Positions 36,801-45,794 of a DNA stretch of 64,000 nt are shown here, one piece after another. The notes beneath the pieces are model-generated. The model saw only the letters and a list, made by a program, of their open reading frames with translations. It made no database searches and was not told the DNA's origin. The stretch's first letter is position 1. Each line of letters begins with the position of its first letter. This DNA comes from Anas platyrhynchos (lineage: Eukaryota; Chordata; Aves; Anseriformes; Anatidae), in NCBI RefSeq assembly GCF_047663525.1, contig NC_092602.1:10413501-10477500 (forward strand). The letters are read 5' to 3'. The translations under genes and the position numbers were made by a program.

Positions 36801-39443
36801 GGGGCCGATGAGGTGTGACATCCAGGTGCTCTCCTGGTTTTGCTTTGCAGTGGAAAATCAGGCGCACTGCGACTTTGTGAAGCTGCGGAACATGCTGATC
36901 CGGACACACATGCACGACCTGAAGGATGTCACTTGCGATGTCCATTATGAGAACTACCGAGCCCAGTGCATCCAGCAAATGACCAGGTGGGTCCCTCACT
37001 TTGCCTGCGGGTTGGAGGGGGATCTCTCTCTCTCTGTGGAGAAGGAACCACTTTTTCAGAACAGCTTCTCTGGGGAATGGCAGTGGGAAGTAATACAGCA
37101 CATCCGAGCTTGTCTCCCACGGCCTTAGCTCACGGTGAGGATGCTTCTCAGAACCCATGTTCCTGTCCAAGGAGTCCCCACACAGATCCTGGGAAATAGG
37201 CCTGGCCGTAAATGGTCTTCAGAAGAGCTGTTCCTAGCACTGGGTGAAATACATCCAGCCTAAAGAAACACGAGATAAACCATTTCTCTGGTGGATTACT
37301 GCTGTGTGCATTGCCAAAGAAGGCATTCTGCAATCTGCAGTTCTGTCCAAAAGACAGCCTGACCCTTGGGATGCTGCTGTTTCTCAGACAACAGAACCCA
37401 AGCAATTAGCAGTAGTCTCATCACATCTCCAAAGATTGCTCTGCATTATCTTGCTGTTGCATTTGATTCTCTGTAGTTTTAATCAGAAAACAGAGCACAC
37501 TCACGGGCTTTTCATTTGGAAGTCATATCTTTTCCTTCTCCCTTCCATGACTGAAATATTGGTGACACGTTTTAGGTTTAAATAGATTTTGGCTCTTCTG
37601 TTGTAAACCATCCCCTTCACTTCCTGCCTGAGCTGGCTGGGTGACCGTGTGCTGCCACGTTGCAGAGCAGAAATAGCTGCACTGCACCGAGGAACAGCCC
37701 AGCGTGTGTGCAAATGTGCAGGTTGGCACGTTCTGCTCACACACGCTGTATCCCAGTACTTTTGCATAGCAGATGAGCCTGTCTTTTTCAACAGTGATAA
37801 TAGGGAGTCCCAAAATAACCATGTGAAACACTAGAGATCTGTCAGAAGTGTCACAGTTGCTATTTAGACAGGCTGTGTATCTATTAAAAGAACAGAGTGG
37901 TGAAAAAGCAATTGCTCGGCTTAAAACTCTGGTGCTGTTGCTCACGCCATGGCTGGTTCTTTCTCAGAAAAACCAGCGTGGCTGTTTCTAGCAGTGGGAT
38001 ACGGGTTCTTCTCTGAAGAAACTTTTGGGAGGAGATACCAAGCTCCAGAGCTGGAATTGACTCAATAATGAGCAACTGGTGACTCCAAGTGGTGAGAGCC
38101 AGAAAGTGGCAACTTGAGTTCCCAGTTTTTCTATGGAGAGCTCCTCCAACTTTTGGAAGAAAGTCAACTCCTTCCTCTGTCCCCTGCCAGCCCTCATCAC
38201 AATGCTACTGTGCCATGCCTGTTGTGTGCCATGCCTCCCCTCGAGAACAGGGACCAGGCTTTGTTATCAGACTTGCAGCAGTTAAACTGCTCCTCTGATT
38301 TTATTTTCCTTAAAAACAAACAAACAAACAAAAAAAACACCACAACATTGTGAACATGTGGCTGTAAATGTCCTTGCTAAATTTTCCAGTGCTGTTACAT
38401 AAAGTGCTCAGAATTGCCAGCTCTTTCTGGCTGTTTTTTTTTGTTTGTTTGTTTTTTTCCTTGGTGTAATCCTGGTTTGGGTTTTCTCAGGTAGTTTCTC
38501 CGAGTGCATCCTACACCTATGTGCCAGATTGTCCCCATAGCCCTTCCACGTGGCTGGGTGCACGTTCCCACATTGCTGGCAGGTCTGCCATCGTGAGTGA
38601 CAGCCATCATGTGGTGACACCAAAGCCAGCCATCCCGAAGCATAACTGACTGCATTTCTTCCCTCTCTCTCTGTCTCTCTAGCAAGCTGACTCAGGACAA
38701 CAGGATAGAAAGCCCCATTCCTATCCTGCCTCTCCCAACACCAGACACTGAGACAGAGAAGCTGATCAAAATGAAGGACGAGGAGGTGAGACCCTCAGAG
38801 CTGGCCAGCTTTAATATTGGAGCTGAAATCCAAGGTGTTTCCCCAGGATTGCCCCGCAGAGGCTGTCCTGGGGCTTCCCACTCCCGCTTCCCCCTGGGCT
38901 TCTCCTGGTGTGTAAGGCAGGACGTGGATGTTGTGCCCAGCTTCCCCCAGCAGGGAAACATGGCTCTGTTCCACTCCAGACACTGATGCTTCTGTGCTCA
39001 GGCAGGAGTTAGCCTTCTCTGAGAAATCCCTTTGCCACCCTCAAGGGTCTACCCCGTCACCCCAAGCCCGTTATGCTGTCAGCCAGCACCACTCGGGGCT
39101 CTCTTTGTCCAGGCCCTCTGCCTTGGCCAGCCACTGGGGCTGGTGGCGCCTGGCTGTCAGAGGCGTGATGCAGAGCCTGGGACTTGGCCCTGTGGCTTTG
39201 TGCGGTGCAGCGGGGATTTACTGGGCTCCCTGCCCAGCTGTCCTGCTGGGCTTGATGGACTTGTCACCTGCTGGCTGTGGCTGGGGGTGGGGGGAGCCAG
39301 AAACTCATCTCGTGGTGCCAGCCCCCAGTGCAGATCCCCAGCCCCAGCAGATCCGTCTTTGAGCGCCTCTCTTCTGTCTCATGCAGCTGCGGCGGATGCA
39401 AGAAATGCTGCAGAAGATGCAGCAGCAGATGCAGGATCAGTGA
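821..39443 (+). CDS. SEPT5: Septin-5, full gene (12 coding exons, 369 aa)
   Basis: Septin GTPase that co-polymerises into hetero-oligomeric filaments under the plasma membrane. In mammals it is abundant in neurons and platelets, binds syntaxin and restrains exocytosis. Joined exons: 821-863, 1000-1010, 31887-31983, 32360-32446, 33008-33131, 33300-33434, 34104-34221, 34546-34647, 35540-35636, 36851-36986, 38683-38785, 39387-39443. They total 1,110 nt with every phase matching and every intron GT-AG. The product is 369 aa, the same length as the human protein. Visible motifs: basic stretch HRKSVKKGF (35-43) before the G domain; P-loop GESGLGKST (51-59); DTPG (108-111); AKAD (189-192); septin signature around YPWG (265-268); proline-rich linker ESPIPI (326-331); short Met/Gln-rich C-terminal helix (352-369). 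The short tail fits the SEPT2-like septin group rather than groups with long coiled coils. The start ATG has A at -3. An alternative first exon lies at 27,295. Confidence 0.97.
1000..1010 (+). CDS. SEPT5: SEPT5 exon 2, 11-nt microexon
   Basis: An 11-nt exon (AGGAGAAGCAG) between acceptor CCCCGCAG and donor GTAGGT, only 136 nt after exon 1. With the single base from exon 1 it encodes E15 E16 K17 Q18, matching the EDKQ of mammalian SEPT5 at this point. Exon 1 ends in phase 1 and exon 3 begins in phase 0, so skipping this microexon would break the frame. That makes it obligatory for this isoform. Confidence 0.88.
3987..4018 (+). repeat. Purine-rich A/G simple tract
   Basis: An uninterrupted run of A and G dominated by A, directly seen, inside SEPT5 intron 2. 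Confidence 0.9.
5485..5513 (+). repeat. T-rich homopolymer tract
   Basis: Two T runs separated by CCCC, directly seen, inside SEPT5 intron 2. No flanking element that would make it the tail of a retroposon is evident. Confidence 0.9.
7700..7723 (+). repeat. (AAAT)n microsatellite
   Basis: About five units of an AAAT/AATA tetranucleotide repeat in SEPT5 intron 2, likely length-polymorphic. Confidence 0.9.
11591..11960. other. AT-rich candidate conserved element in intron 2
   Basis: A locally AT-rich island in otherwise GC-rich intron. It contains several homeodomain-type ATTA/TAAT cores, a GATA-type core and short T and A tracts. It has no ORF and no repeat family I recognise. Regulatory function is inference from composition only. 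Confidence 0.25.
18474..18508 (+). repeat. Short tandem duplication (about 14 bp x 2)
   Basis: The unit CTCCCCTGGCTGCC occurs twice back to back, followed by a partial third copy, inside GC-rich intron 2. Confidence 0.8.
19616..19636 (+). repeat. (GACA)n microsatellite
   Basis: About five GACA units, directly seen, some 65 bp before the CR1 fragment. Confidence 0.9.
19700..19798 (+). mobile_element. CR1-type LINE 3' end, 5'-truncated
   Basis: The stretch around 19,740-19,797 has the hallmark CR1 3' UTR wording: GGTTGGGCTCGATGATCTTG, then TCTCTTCCAACCTAG, then the terminal TTCTGTGATTC repeat. CR1 is the dominant retroposon of bird genomes and is usually 5'-truncated, as here. The low divergence from the typical tail suggests a fairly young insertion. 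The 5' boundary is approximate. Confidence 0.85.
21290..21390 (+). other. G-run cluster, quadruplex-prone
   Basis: About ten runs of three to six G on the transcribed-sense strand within 100 bp. The densest is 21,364-21,384, where runs of 6, 5 and 6 G are separated by two-base loops. It would be present in SEPT5 pre-mRNA from the upstream promoter but not from the downstream one. Confidence 0.7.
21391..26649 (+). other. SEPT5: SEPT5 intron 2, 3' part before promoter B
   Basis: No recognisable exon, RNA gene or transposon. A B-box-like string (26,491-26,501) has no matching A box or cloverleaf. The composition is typical GC-rich avian intron. Confidence 0.6.
26650..27294 (+). promoter_or_regulatory. 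SEPT5: SEPT5 internal promoter B (GC-rich) and 5' UTR
   Basis: GC- and CpG-rich sequence leading to the alternative first exon, with a pyrimidine-rich CTCCT-type tract at about 27,098-27,140 and CpG clusters to about 27,700. No clear TATA box lies at a sensible distance. Its role is inferred from the coding exon it precedes. Mammalian SEPT5 has an equivalent downstream promoter giving an isoform with a different N-terminus. An upstream ATG at 27,206 opens a 40-codon frame overlapping the start codon. Confidence 0.7.
27206..27325 (+). other. Upstream ORF overlapping the isoform-B start
   Basis: ATG at 27,206 (C at -3, G at +4) opens a 39-residue frame beginning [10 protein letters not shown] and ending in a stop at 27,323-27,325. 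This is 31 nt past the SEPT5-B ATG at 27,295 and in another frame. It matters only if transcription starts upstream of 27,206, which cannot be told from sequence. It would then compete with isoform-B initiation. Confidence 0.4.
27295..27384 (+). CDS. SEPT5: SEPT5 alternative exon 1b (isoform B start)
   Basis: Encodes 30 residues beginning [10 protein letters not shown] and ending in LK, followed by donor GTACGG. The core [15 protein letters not shown] (9-23) closely matches the N-terminus of the mammalian alternative SEPT5 isoform. The exon ends in phase 0 and joins exon 3 (31,887) directly, giving a predicted 381-aa protein that lacks residues 1-18 of the main form. Ser16-Pro17 aligns with human Ser17-Pro18, reported as a Cdk5 target in that isoform. 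The ATG is the first in this open frame. HPA (25-27) is inserted relative to the human sequence as I recall it. Confidence 0.92.
30541..30570 (+). repeat. Short tandem repeat, GGGGAACCT-type, 3 copies
   Basis: Three near-perfect 9-bp units, directly seen, in SEPT5 intron sequence. Confidence 0.85.
31283..31318 (+). repeat. 18-bp tandem duplication
   Basis: Two adjacent copies of GCACATCTTCCCCCATCC-type sequence with one or two mismatches. Confidence 0.75.
31887..31983 (+). CDS. SEPT5: SEPT5 exon 3
   Basis: Residues 19-50 plus the first base of Gly51. This is the first exon shared by both isoforms. It encodes DHEKQYVGF and the basic membrane/filament-contact stretch HRKSVKKGF (35-43), then the first beta strand of the G domain. 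Acceptor CCCCGCAG, donor GTGAGG. Confidence 0.97.
32360..32446 (+). CDS. SEPT5: SEPT5 exon 4 (P-loop)
   Basis: Completes Gly51 and encodes residues 51-79. It contains the whole nucleotide-binding P-loop GESGLGKST (51-59) with its catalytic Lys57 and Ser58, followed by [10 protein letters not shown]. Acceptor TCAATTAG, donor GTAAGT. Confidence 0.97.
33008..33131 (+). CDS. SEPT5: SEPT5 exon 5 (DTPG motif)
   Basis: Residues 80-120 plus two bases of Cys121. It encodes the switch I region and the G3 motif DTPG (108-111) in [14 protein letters not shown]. Acceptor TGTTCAG, donor GTGAGC. Confidence 0.97.
33300..33434 (+). CDS. SEPT5: SEPT5 exon 6
   Basis: Completes Cys121 and encodes to His165 plus two bases of Gly166. 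It contains [16 protein letters not shown] and the buried strand [12 protein letters not shown], both strongly conserved in septins. Acceptor TTCCCAG, donor GTGAGG. Confidence 0.97.
34104..34221 (+). CDS. SEPT5: SEPT5 exon 7 (AKAD motif)
   Basis: Completes Gly166 and encodes to Arg205. It contains the guanine-specificity motif AKAD (189-192). The donor is GTGAGA after AGG; the one-base-earlier GGTGAG register would break the frame. Acceptor TGCTGCAG. Confidence 0.97.
34311..34373 (+). repeat. TG/TA dinucleotide microsatellite in intron 7
   Basis: An imperfect (TG)n-(TA)n tract about 90 nt after the exon 7 donor, followed by CA/TA units that could pair back on the TG units. Confidence 0.85.
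34546..34647 (+). CDS. SEPT5: SEPT5 exon 8
   Basis: Residues 206-239, phase 0 at both ends. It includes the septin-specific acidic loop [10 protein letters not shown]. Acceptor GACGCAG, donor GTAAGG. Confidence 0.97.
35540..35636 (+). CDS. SEPT5: SEPT5 exon 9 (septin unique element)
   Basis: Residues 240-271 plus one base of Val272. It encodes [10 protein letters not shown] and [10 protein letters not shown], the start of the septin unique element that forms the G-interface. Acceptor GTTCCAG, donor GTAAGC. Confidence 0.97.
36851..36986 (+). CDS. SEPT5: SEPT5 exon 10
   Basis: Completes Val272 and encodes to Thr316 plus two bases of Ser317. It contains [19 protein letters not shown] and HYENYR, the conserved end of the septin fold. 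Acceptor CTTTGCAG, donor GTGGGT, the weakest donor in the gene. Confidence 0.97.
38312..38340 (+). repeat. (AAAC)n tract, left arm of inverted pair
   Basis: Four AAAC units and an A run, almost exactly complementary to the TTTG tract 92 nt downstream. Confidence 0.9.
38433..38460 (+). repeat. (TTTG)n tract, right arm of inverted pair
   Basis: A T run with three TTTG units, the complement of the AAAC tract at 38,312-38,340, ending about 220 nt before exon 11. Confidence 0.9.
38683..38785 (+). CDS. SEPT5: SEPT5 exon 11
   Basis: Completes Ser317 and encodes to Glu351. It contains [13 protein letters not shown], the proline-rich linker to the C-terminal helix. Ser327-Pro328 sits at the same residue number as the Ser327 site reported for Cdk5 in mammalian SEPT5. 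The acceptor follows a long (CT)n tract. Donor GTGAGA. Confidence 0.97.
38786..39386 (+). other. SEPT5: SEPT5 intron 11
   Basis: 601 nt, GC-rich. No additional exon or repeat is recognised. It ends in acceptor CTCATGCAG. Confidence 0.85.
39387..39443 (+). CDS. SEPT5: SEPT5 exon 12 (C-terminus)
   Basis: Residues 352-369 and stop TGA. It encodes a short Met/Gln-rich amphipathic helix ([18 protein letters not shown]), nearly identical to mammalian SEPT5. Confidence 0.97.
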   Translation: MRRMQEMLQKMQQQMQDQ

Positions 39444-42400
39444 GATGCGGGTACCTGGAGGGCAAAGGGAACCCCTCAGCGACCAACCGAAGCCTGGCAA
39501 GAGCTGTGGACGTTTAAAAAGAGGTTTCCTGTTGTATAAAGACTTGTGGGCAAGAGCTGCACCCGCAACTTCTAATTTATTAGCAGCAGCGCTGGCTTTG
39601 CGGTCAGCTGGGTTGTGGAGAAGGCTGTTCACTTAACTGTTTACTGATGTGTATTTCTTTTTTTATTATTCTTTCTTTTCTTTTTTTCTCGTTTTGTTTT
39701 TTCAAAAGGAACTAGCCTGGGAAGTCTCTAAGGCATCCTAAAAAGGGGGGAAAAAAGGAAAAGAAACAGATCTCCCTTTCCCATGTACTAATCTCTTGTT
39801 TGGGAATGCTCTGGTATTTAAAGTCCTGGTTTCTCTGGTGTACGAACTTGAAGAATATCTGTGTCGATGCACGTAGATGTTTACTCCCACCTGAGGTGCT
39901 GTGCCCCCTTCCCCACTCCCCTTGTCCAGGGCCAGCACAAGCGTTGTAAAGGCAGACCTTCCCTCCTGGGAGTTCAACCTGCTCCGCCAGGGGCCAGATG
40001 TGGACCGGAGAGTAGGGACTGGGGGGTTCTTTGTGCACTGACCTGCCTGGGGGCCCGCTGCTTGTCTGGTTTCCTGCCCAGGTAATTTGGTTTGTCTTTG
40101 GTTGATGGTTGGTTGGCCGGGTTTGTTTTTCCTACGAACTCCAGAACTTTGCACTGAGTGGCAGGGAGCTGAGTCTGTCAAAGGGCTGGTTAGACGAAAA
40201 CAGCTTCCGCTGCCCTCAGGTGTGTCTTTGTGGCAGAGAGGATGAGTTACTGAGGATTACCAGCAATGATGGGAGCGAACACCTCCCCAGCCTGCCAGCC
40301 GTGCTCTCCTCCCAAGGCAGGCTGGAGGGGCTGACAGAAGCACGACAGCGGGGCGCTGCGGTGGCTGGGGGAGGCTCTCTCATGGTTTAGCTCTGGTTGC
40401 TCTGAGCTTCTCCCGAGGAAAGGGGCAGTTTCTGAAGGCTCGTACCAGAGGTCTGCAAGCTGCCCGGCCAGGCAGACCGCTGCAGGGAGCCCGGAGTGAC
40501 AGGGGGGGCTTGGAGAGCTGCTGTGGGTCAGTGTGGCAGGTACAGGAGCGTCACTGCGCTGAGCACAGCCCAGCAGACTTGGCGCTTCCTCCCCTGCCCT
40601 TCCCCTGAGCCTTGGCCCTTCTTCCCCACCCCAGTCCCCCTCTCTTCCTGTCTCAGTGCTGGGAAAGCTGGTGGATCTGCTGGGCAGAGATAAGAGCGCT
40701 TTTTTTGTAGCGGCTTCTGTCCTGTTTCTGCTTCCTGCAGTATTTTTAACTTCCAGTCCAGCCAGACGAGAGCCCTGGAGCGTGATGTGCCTGACAGGGC
40801 AGGACTCACCAGCAACGCTGCCGTGTGTGCAGAGCATCAGGGGCTGCTGGAGTGAGAGACATTTGGCTCTTCCCTCCAGCTCCACGGAGTGCTGCCATGG
40901 GCTGGACCCTTCTGCTCCTTTGGCTGCCAGCCCAATTTCCCTGTCTCTCTTCCCCATTTGTATCAGCTGCTCCATCTCAGGCTTTTCCCAGCAGATCTCC
41001 CTGGGCAGGAGGCAGCATGGGCCAGGAATAGCCAAGCCCTAAACTGTTGTTAGGTGCTGCGTTTATCTGACTCCCCCTGTGGGGCTTTAGAGCCCTGATC
41101 AGGGCTTGTCCAGGAGGTGCAGAGGCTGGCTGGGTCAGGTCATTCTCTGTACAGAACCTCTGTTCAACTAGAACATGGGCTGTAGGGGCAGGGGAGGCAC
41201 CCCGACACTGTGCAAAGACAAAGCAAGACAAAGCCCACTGACAGAAACGTGCCAGCTGGGCAAGAGCAGCGCCCAAGGCAAACCTCTCCCAAGTGCCCTT
41301 CTGCTGCCTCGGAGGGGTGAGAGGTGGGGCAGGGGCACTGGGGATGAGCTCAGCAGGGCAGGGGTTGAACGCAGCTGTTCTGTCCCAACAATGTTTTTTT
41401 TCTTTCCTTCTCCCCTGTATTAGGCTCATAAGCGACATTGGGCAGTGCCAGCCTAGGAGAAGGAAAGGGCTCAGCCTGTCTTCAGTAACATGCCAGGGCC
41501 AGGTGCTTAAGGAGGAATTACAGCCCTGCTTTCTGCAATGCGTTTGCCTGAGCAATGGAGTAGCCTGAGGTAGGAGCTTCCTCCAGGTTTCCTGGAGCTG
41601 GTTTGCTGGAAGCGGGAGGACTGCTGAGGTCTCAGCTTCATCCATGGTAGTGTACCTGGAAACACCTTGCAGTACCTGTCCCCTCTCATTTCTTACATGA
41701 GTTTTGTCTGTTAGGAGAATGTTCTGTTGCAAATGAGCAAATTTCAGCTAAAGATGTTCCTCTTTCAGACAGATTCGTTCCCAGAAAAAAAAAAAAGCAG
41801 ACCTTTACCCTGTAGCATGGACGTAAGAGGGCAGACAGCTTTTATCCTGTGCTGCGTGCTGGTGAGAGCACAGGGTACTGTGGTCACAGGCAGACAGGAT
41901 TGCTGAGCGTGTATCTGCCTTGTCCCTCTGGGTGAGGAAGTCTCCATCAGCTCAGTGCACATGGCTTCTAGATCAAGTTGATAGCGTCAGCTCTGTTCTT
42001 TACAGAGACGAAGTCTTCAACTACCAGCTGTAGATGGCTTGAGCTGCACTTATTCAGAATGCACAGGAGTGAGGCACCAGAGACAGCTTCTACAGAGGGC
42101 AGGGGTGCTGCTGAAATCCACATCCCTGTGTCAGAGGTTCCCTGCCCAGGGCATCAGAGTTGAGGGCTGCCTGGCAAGCAATTAGGGACTGACTTTTTGG
42201 GGCACCAGGGATCCGGACTCTGGCCTGGAAGGTGACAACAGTTTATAAGAGGATGAATGTTTTGTGTTGTTGCATTGAGCTGTACAGTAAGCCAAGAAGA
42301 GACTCCCAAATAAATGCAGCTCAGCCGTTGGGCTTTGGCAGTGAGAAGTGGGGATAGGCAGGTGATCTGACACCTCCCCTCACACAAACCCTCCGCAGTC

Positions 42401-42985
42401 TCAGGTGCGACCCCTGCGCTCCCAGGCCCATTCTCATGCCTCTGCCAAGCCGTGCCCTGCCAAGCTGGGTGCAGCAGGGGCTGCGTCCCACCCCACAGAG
42501 CTGTCTGTCCCGGGCTGCAGCTGGGGTTGTTGGTAGGTCTCAGACCTTGTGCCTGACTAGGGAGGGAGCCGTGGCGTGAACTCCGTGTGTGCTGCTGCTG
42601 TGCTGGTCCTGCCTGTGTGGAGCTTCCTGCTGCCTCCCCGCATGCCTCCCCCCAGAGGAGGGGGTCCCACGTTTCGTGCTGTGCAATGGCGTTCCCTGCG
42701 CTTCCTCACAACCCCAGCTGTGCTCTAACACTGGCTTGCTCCTGCCATGTGACTTCCTCACCCCCCCGCTCCATTCCTAAGCTCTTCGTTTCCCATCTGT
42801 CTGTTGGGTTATTATAATATATATTTTTTGTAAATTTCTGTTGGAACATTTTGTCATTGTGAACAAAGAAAAATGAAACCTTTTAAAACATATCCATTTT
42901 ATTAAATGATTATTATTGTTATTATTATTAATAATGTTTACTACCTGAATTGATCAGTGAAATAAATACATTCAAAAAAACAACC
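39444..42985 (+). other. SEPT5: SEPT5 3' UTR
   Basis: About 3.5 kb from the stop codon to the best poly(A) site. Candidate signals are AATAAA at 42,309-42,314, ATTAAA at 42,901-42,906 and AATAAA at 42,961-42,966. The last 200 nt are very AT-rich with ATT repeats, typical of a terminal 3' UTR. A long antisense open frame (40,247-41,035) has no recognisable product and is attributed to GC bias. Confidence 0.7.
42961..42966 (+). terminator. SEPT5: SEPT5 poly(A) signal AATAAA
   Basis: Canonical hexamer followed about 30 nt later by a long U-rich tract (42,992-43,010), the usual downstream element. Mammalian SEPT5 is described as using an imperfect signal; here it is canonical. Confidence 0.7.
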
Positions 42986-43136
42986 TTTCTGTTTTTTTTT
43001 TTTTTTTTTCAGTCCCCTTCAGCAGCATTGGTGATAAGTTATGGACAGGAGAGGGCAAAATTGTCTGTCCTTTTATCCAGTTCCATCAGAGCAGGCTCCA
43101 GGCAGGCATGGGATTTCTGGACTGTGTTTATGTCAG

Positions 43137-43180
43137 AGGCTAGACGAGATGATCCTGAAGTTCTTCTGTCTTTAAGCTTC
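43137..43180 (+). mobile_element. Possible old CR1 3' fragment
   Basis: GGCTAGACGAGATGATCCTG followed by AAGTTCTTCTGTC resembles the CR1 3' UTR wording (GGACTAGATGATCTT...GGTCCCTTCC) with several mismatches and no terminal repeat. If real, it is much older than the copy at 19,700. Confidence 0.35.
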
Positions 43181-45764
43181 CCCTAGGAGCGGTGTCTAAA
43201 TCAGCAGTGAGCAGCTGGGCAGGATCCAATCCCAGGAAATCCACTTTGTGAGTAGCCAAAGAATCACTGCTGTCTGCTGCATGCACAGCCAGGCTGGGTC
43301 TGAACACCTGCCTGTGAATAAAGTAGCACCCAAATAAGCGAGATGTGGCTGTGGCTGGGCAAACTTACCCTACTGTAGTCAGGCTGCTCCCAAGCGTAAT
43401 GCAGGCAAAAATGGGTTAGTTTGTTAGCCCAAGATTCCTTTGCCACTCTGCCTGCCTGCCACAGTGAAATGACTGGAATGATCTGCTCCAACCCACTAGA
43501 AGTGTAAAGCTTAATTGTTTTAGAGTATCACGAAGAGTGGTTAGGGACAAATTCTGCTTCTGTTTACACCCTAGATTCTCCTAACACCAGCACATTCAGG
43601 GTGTTCATTGTTTTTGCTCTGAACCACCAGAGCTCCCGCACGTTATGCTGAGTACTGTACACACTGCAAGGCAAGGGAGAGTTGGGCCCAGTGGGGCAGC
43701 AGTTTCACAATGCAGTTCTGGTGGCCTTAGCCTTTAGCATAGCTAACGGCCTAGAGCCAGGCCCATTGCAGAAAATGTCTGTGAAGGTGTGATGACCACA
43801 AGAAGACAAAATTATGCCTATATTTCCTGAGAATATTTTTGACCCTTGGACTTATCTGTTTGAGTATGTGTGTGATGCAAACTCTGAATGAAGGATGTGG
43901 TCAATTTTTCTCAGTAAATGCAAGCTCCACTTGTTGAAAGCTGCCAAGTCACTTGGCTATCAATAGAGCAGTCCGTTGGAACACTGCGTTCCCCGGTCTG
44001 TTGTCCTTCCTGTGGAACCAACCAACTTTATTTTGGTGCAGACAGTGAAATGCTAAGAGTTGTATTTTACCTCTAACAATCAAGAAAGGCTGTAAGCACA
44101 TGGGGGTCTTCTTCCTTGGCTTAACCACTGACAGCAATGAGATCTCTGGAAATCCATTTCTTTCAGCAGACTTTACACTGCTGATTAGGAGTAGATGTGT
44201 GTCACTGCTTCAAGAGAAACCTCAGGGACAGCACACTGCAAAGTGCTAGGGCTCACCACTCTGCCAAATAGAGTCTTCCTGATGAGCTGGGAAACCAAAG
44301 GGCACGGTGCGCATAGACTGTAGAACAAACCGGTAACATCACCTTCTGTGTTGAAGTACGTTTTGAGTTACTACTTTGGAGTTGAGACTTTGTGATATTT
44401 CTGCTAGAATGGTGTTCTCCTTTGTCTCCTTGTCTGGCCTGCTTGGTTCTGTGCACCAGGTGTATGAACCCTGGCTCTATTCACAGTGAATCATCTTTAA
44501 AAGAAAAGGCCAGAAAAAATAGTGGAGAAAAGGGATGTCATGCAGAGGAAGTGACTCTGGACTAAATAAAAATGAGGTGCTTCCTCTTGCAGGTATTTTC
44601 TCTCCTTTAGTTCTCAACCTAGTGCTATTCAGGGATAAAAGACTACAAGTAAGGTGTGTTTCTTGAGCTTACAGCAAAGAGAAATAATTCAGGAAGTTTG
44701 TGAAACTTGCATAAAGTTGATATATTTACATGTAAGCGTACGGAAATTATCATAAGGCTTCACCCAGAGTTATTACATTCCAGCTGATGCTGAGCTCTAT
44801 AAGGTCCCCAAATTCCATGGCTCTCTACAGAAATGCTGCTAGATTCAGCCTGATCCTCTCTTATTTCAATGCCCCAACTTCCTCCAGAGTGAAGGGAGGG
44901 GAAAGGTTCTCCCTGCTCACCAAACTGCACGGGAGCAAGGCTGAACAGCTGGCATTTGGAGCAGCCAGGACTGGAATTTCTGCATAGATTTGTTGCTGCT
45001 CTACATGGCTGTGAGGCCAACTTGGCACATACAAGATGCTGATTGTGAGCCCTTAGGTGCTCAACATACGAAATTAAATTGTCTTGTTCCAAAGGGCCAG
45101 AGGAAAAAGCAGAGCACTTGGACCCACAAGAGGATTCCTCAAGCAGTCTGTGACTGTGCTGGCTGTTAAACGGGCACGTGCTAACAGCTGTGCTTTATCT
45201 CTTTTGTATTTCCAAGAGCCAAAGGCTCAAACCTGAGAAAATAACATGGAGGAAGCTCTTCTCATCCACTTACAGTGGTGAAAGGCAAAGTCTTCACCCT
45301 GCAGGTATTTTGCCTGTACAAGAATAACAAGGAAACACTTGGGCAGTATATTTTGCTGTCATCATCCTCAGTGTACTTGAATTCATTGCACTGCTGGTCT
45401 ACTTGTTACCTAGAGCATGTGGGCACAGAATCAGAGTTATCGGTGCTGTCAGCATCTCTGCCAGCAAATGCATTCTTGCAAGCAGTGCCAGCTCCCATTT
45501 CTTGGCAGACTTGCTCAATGAAGACTCGGCTTCCGGTGACATGCAGCAAACTTGCAGGAAGGCCTCATGTGGGAGGTGTCCCTGGGATGAGCCTGACCCT
45601 TATCTTGTGAGCCAGCTGCAAGGGGATTATTCGGGGGTTCAGCTATGCAGCTGCAAACACTCCTGCACTGACTGGACTGCCTTAAGACCTTTGTCTTGTG
45701 TTGTAAAGCCAGCAAGAAAGCAAGGATAGATCTGCCTTGGTAAGACAACAAAGCTACATTCTGC

Positions 45765-45794
45765 CCTTTCTCTCTCTTTCTCTTTCTTTCTTTC
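45765..45794 (+). repeat. CT-rich simple tract
   Basis: A pyrimidine-only run with TTTC units, directly seen, followed by AACAG, so it also resembles a splice acceptor. Confidence 0.85.

Larger units (their letters stand above)
31984..36850 (+). other. SEPT5: SEPT5 introns 3 to 9
   Basis: Introns of 376, 561, 168, 669, 324, 892 and 1,214 nt separate exons 3-10, all GT-AG. None contains a further recognisable exon. The only obvious structure is a TG/TA dinucleotide tract in intron 7 (34,311-34,373). Confidence 0.85.
36987..38682 (+). other. SEPT5: SEPT5 intron 10
   Basis: 1.7 kb, non-coding. It carries an (AAAC)n tract and a (TTTG)n tract in inverted orientation at 38,312-38,340 and 38,433-38,460. 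It ends in a very strong (CT)n polypyrimidine acceptor. Confidence 0.85.

Noticed and set aside
40247-41035. 262-codon antisense frame in the SEPT5 3' UTR
   Set aside because: No homology or motif recognised, and it is antisense to a well-supported 3' UTR.
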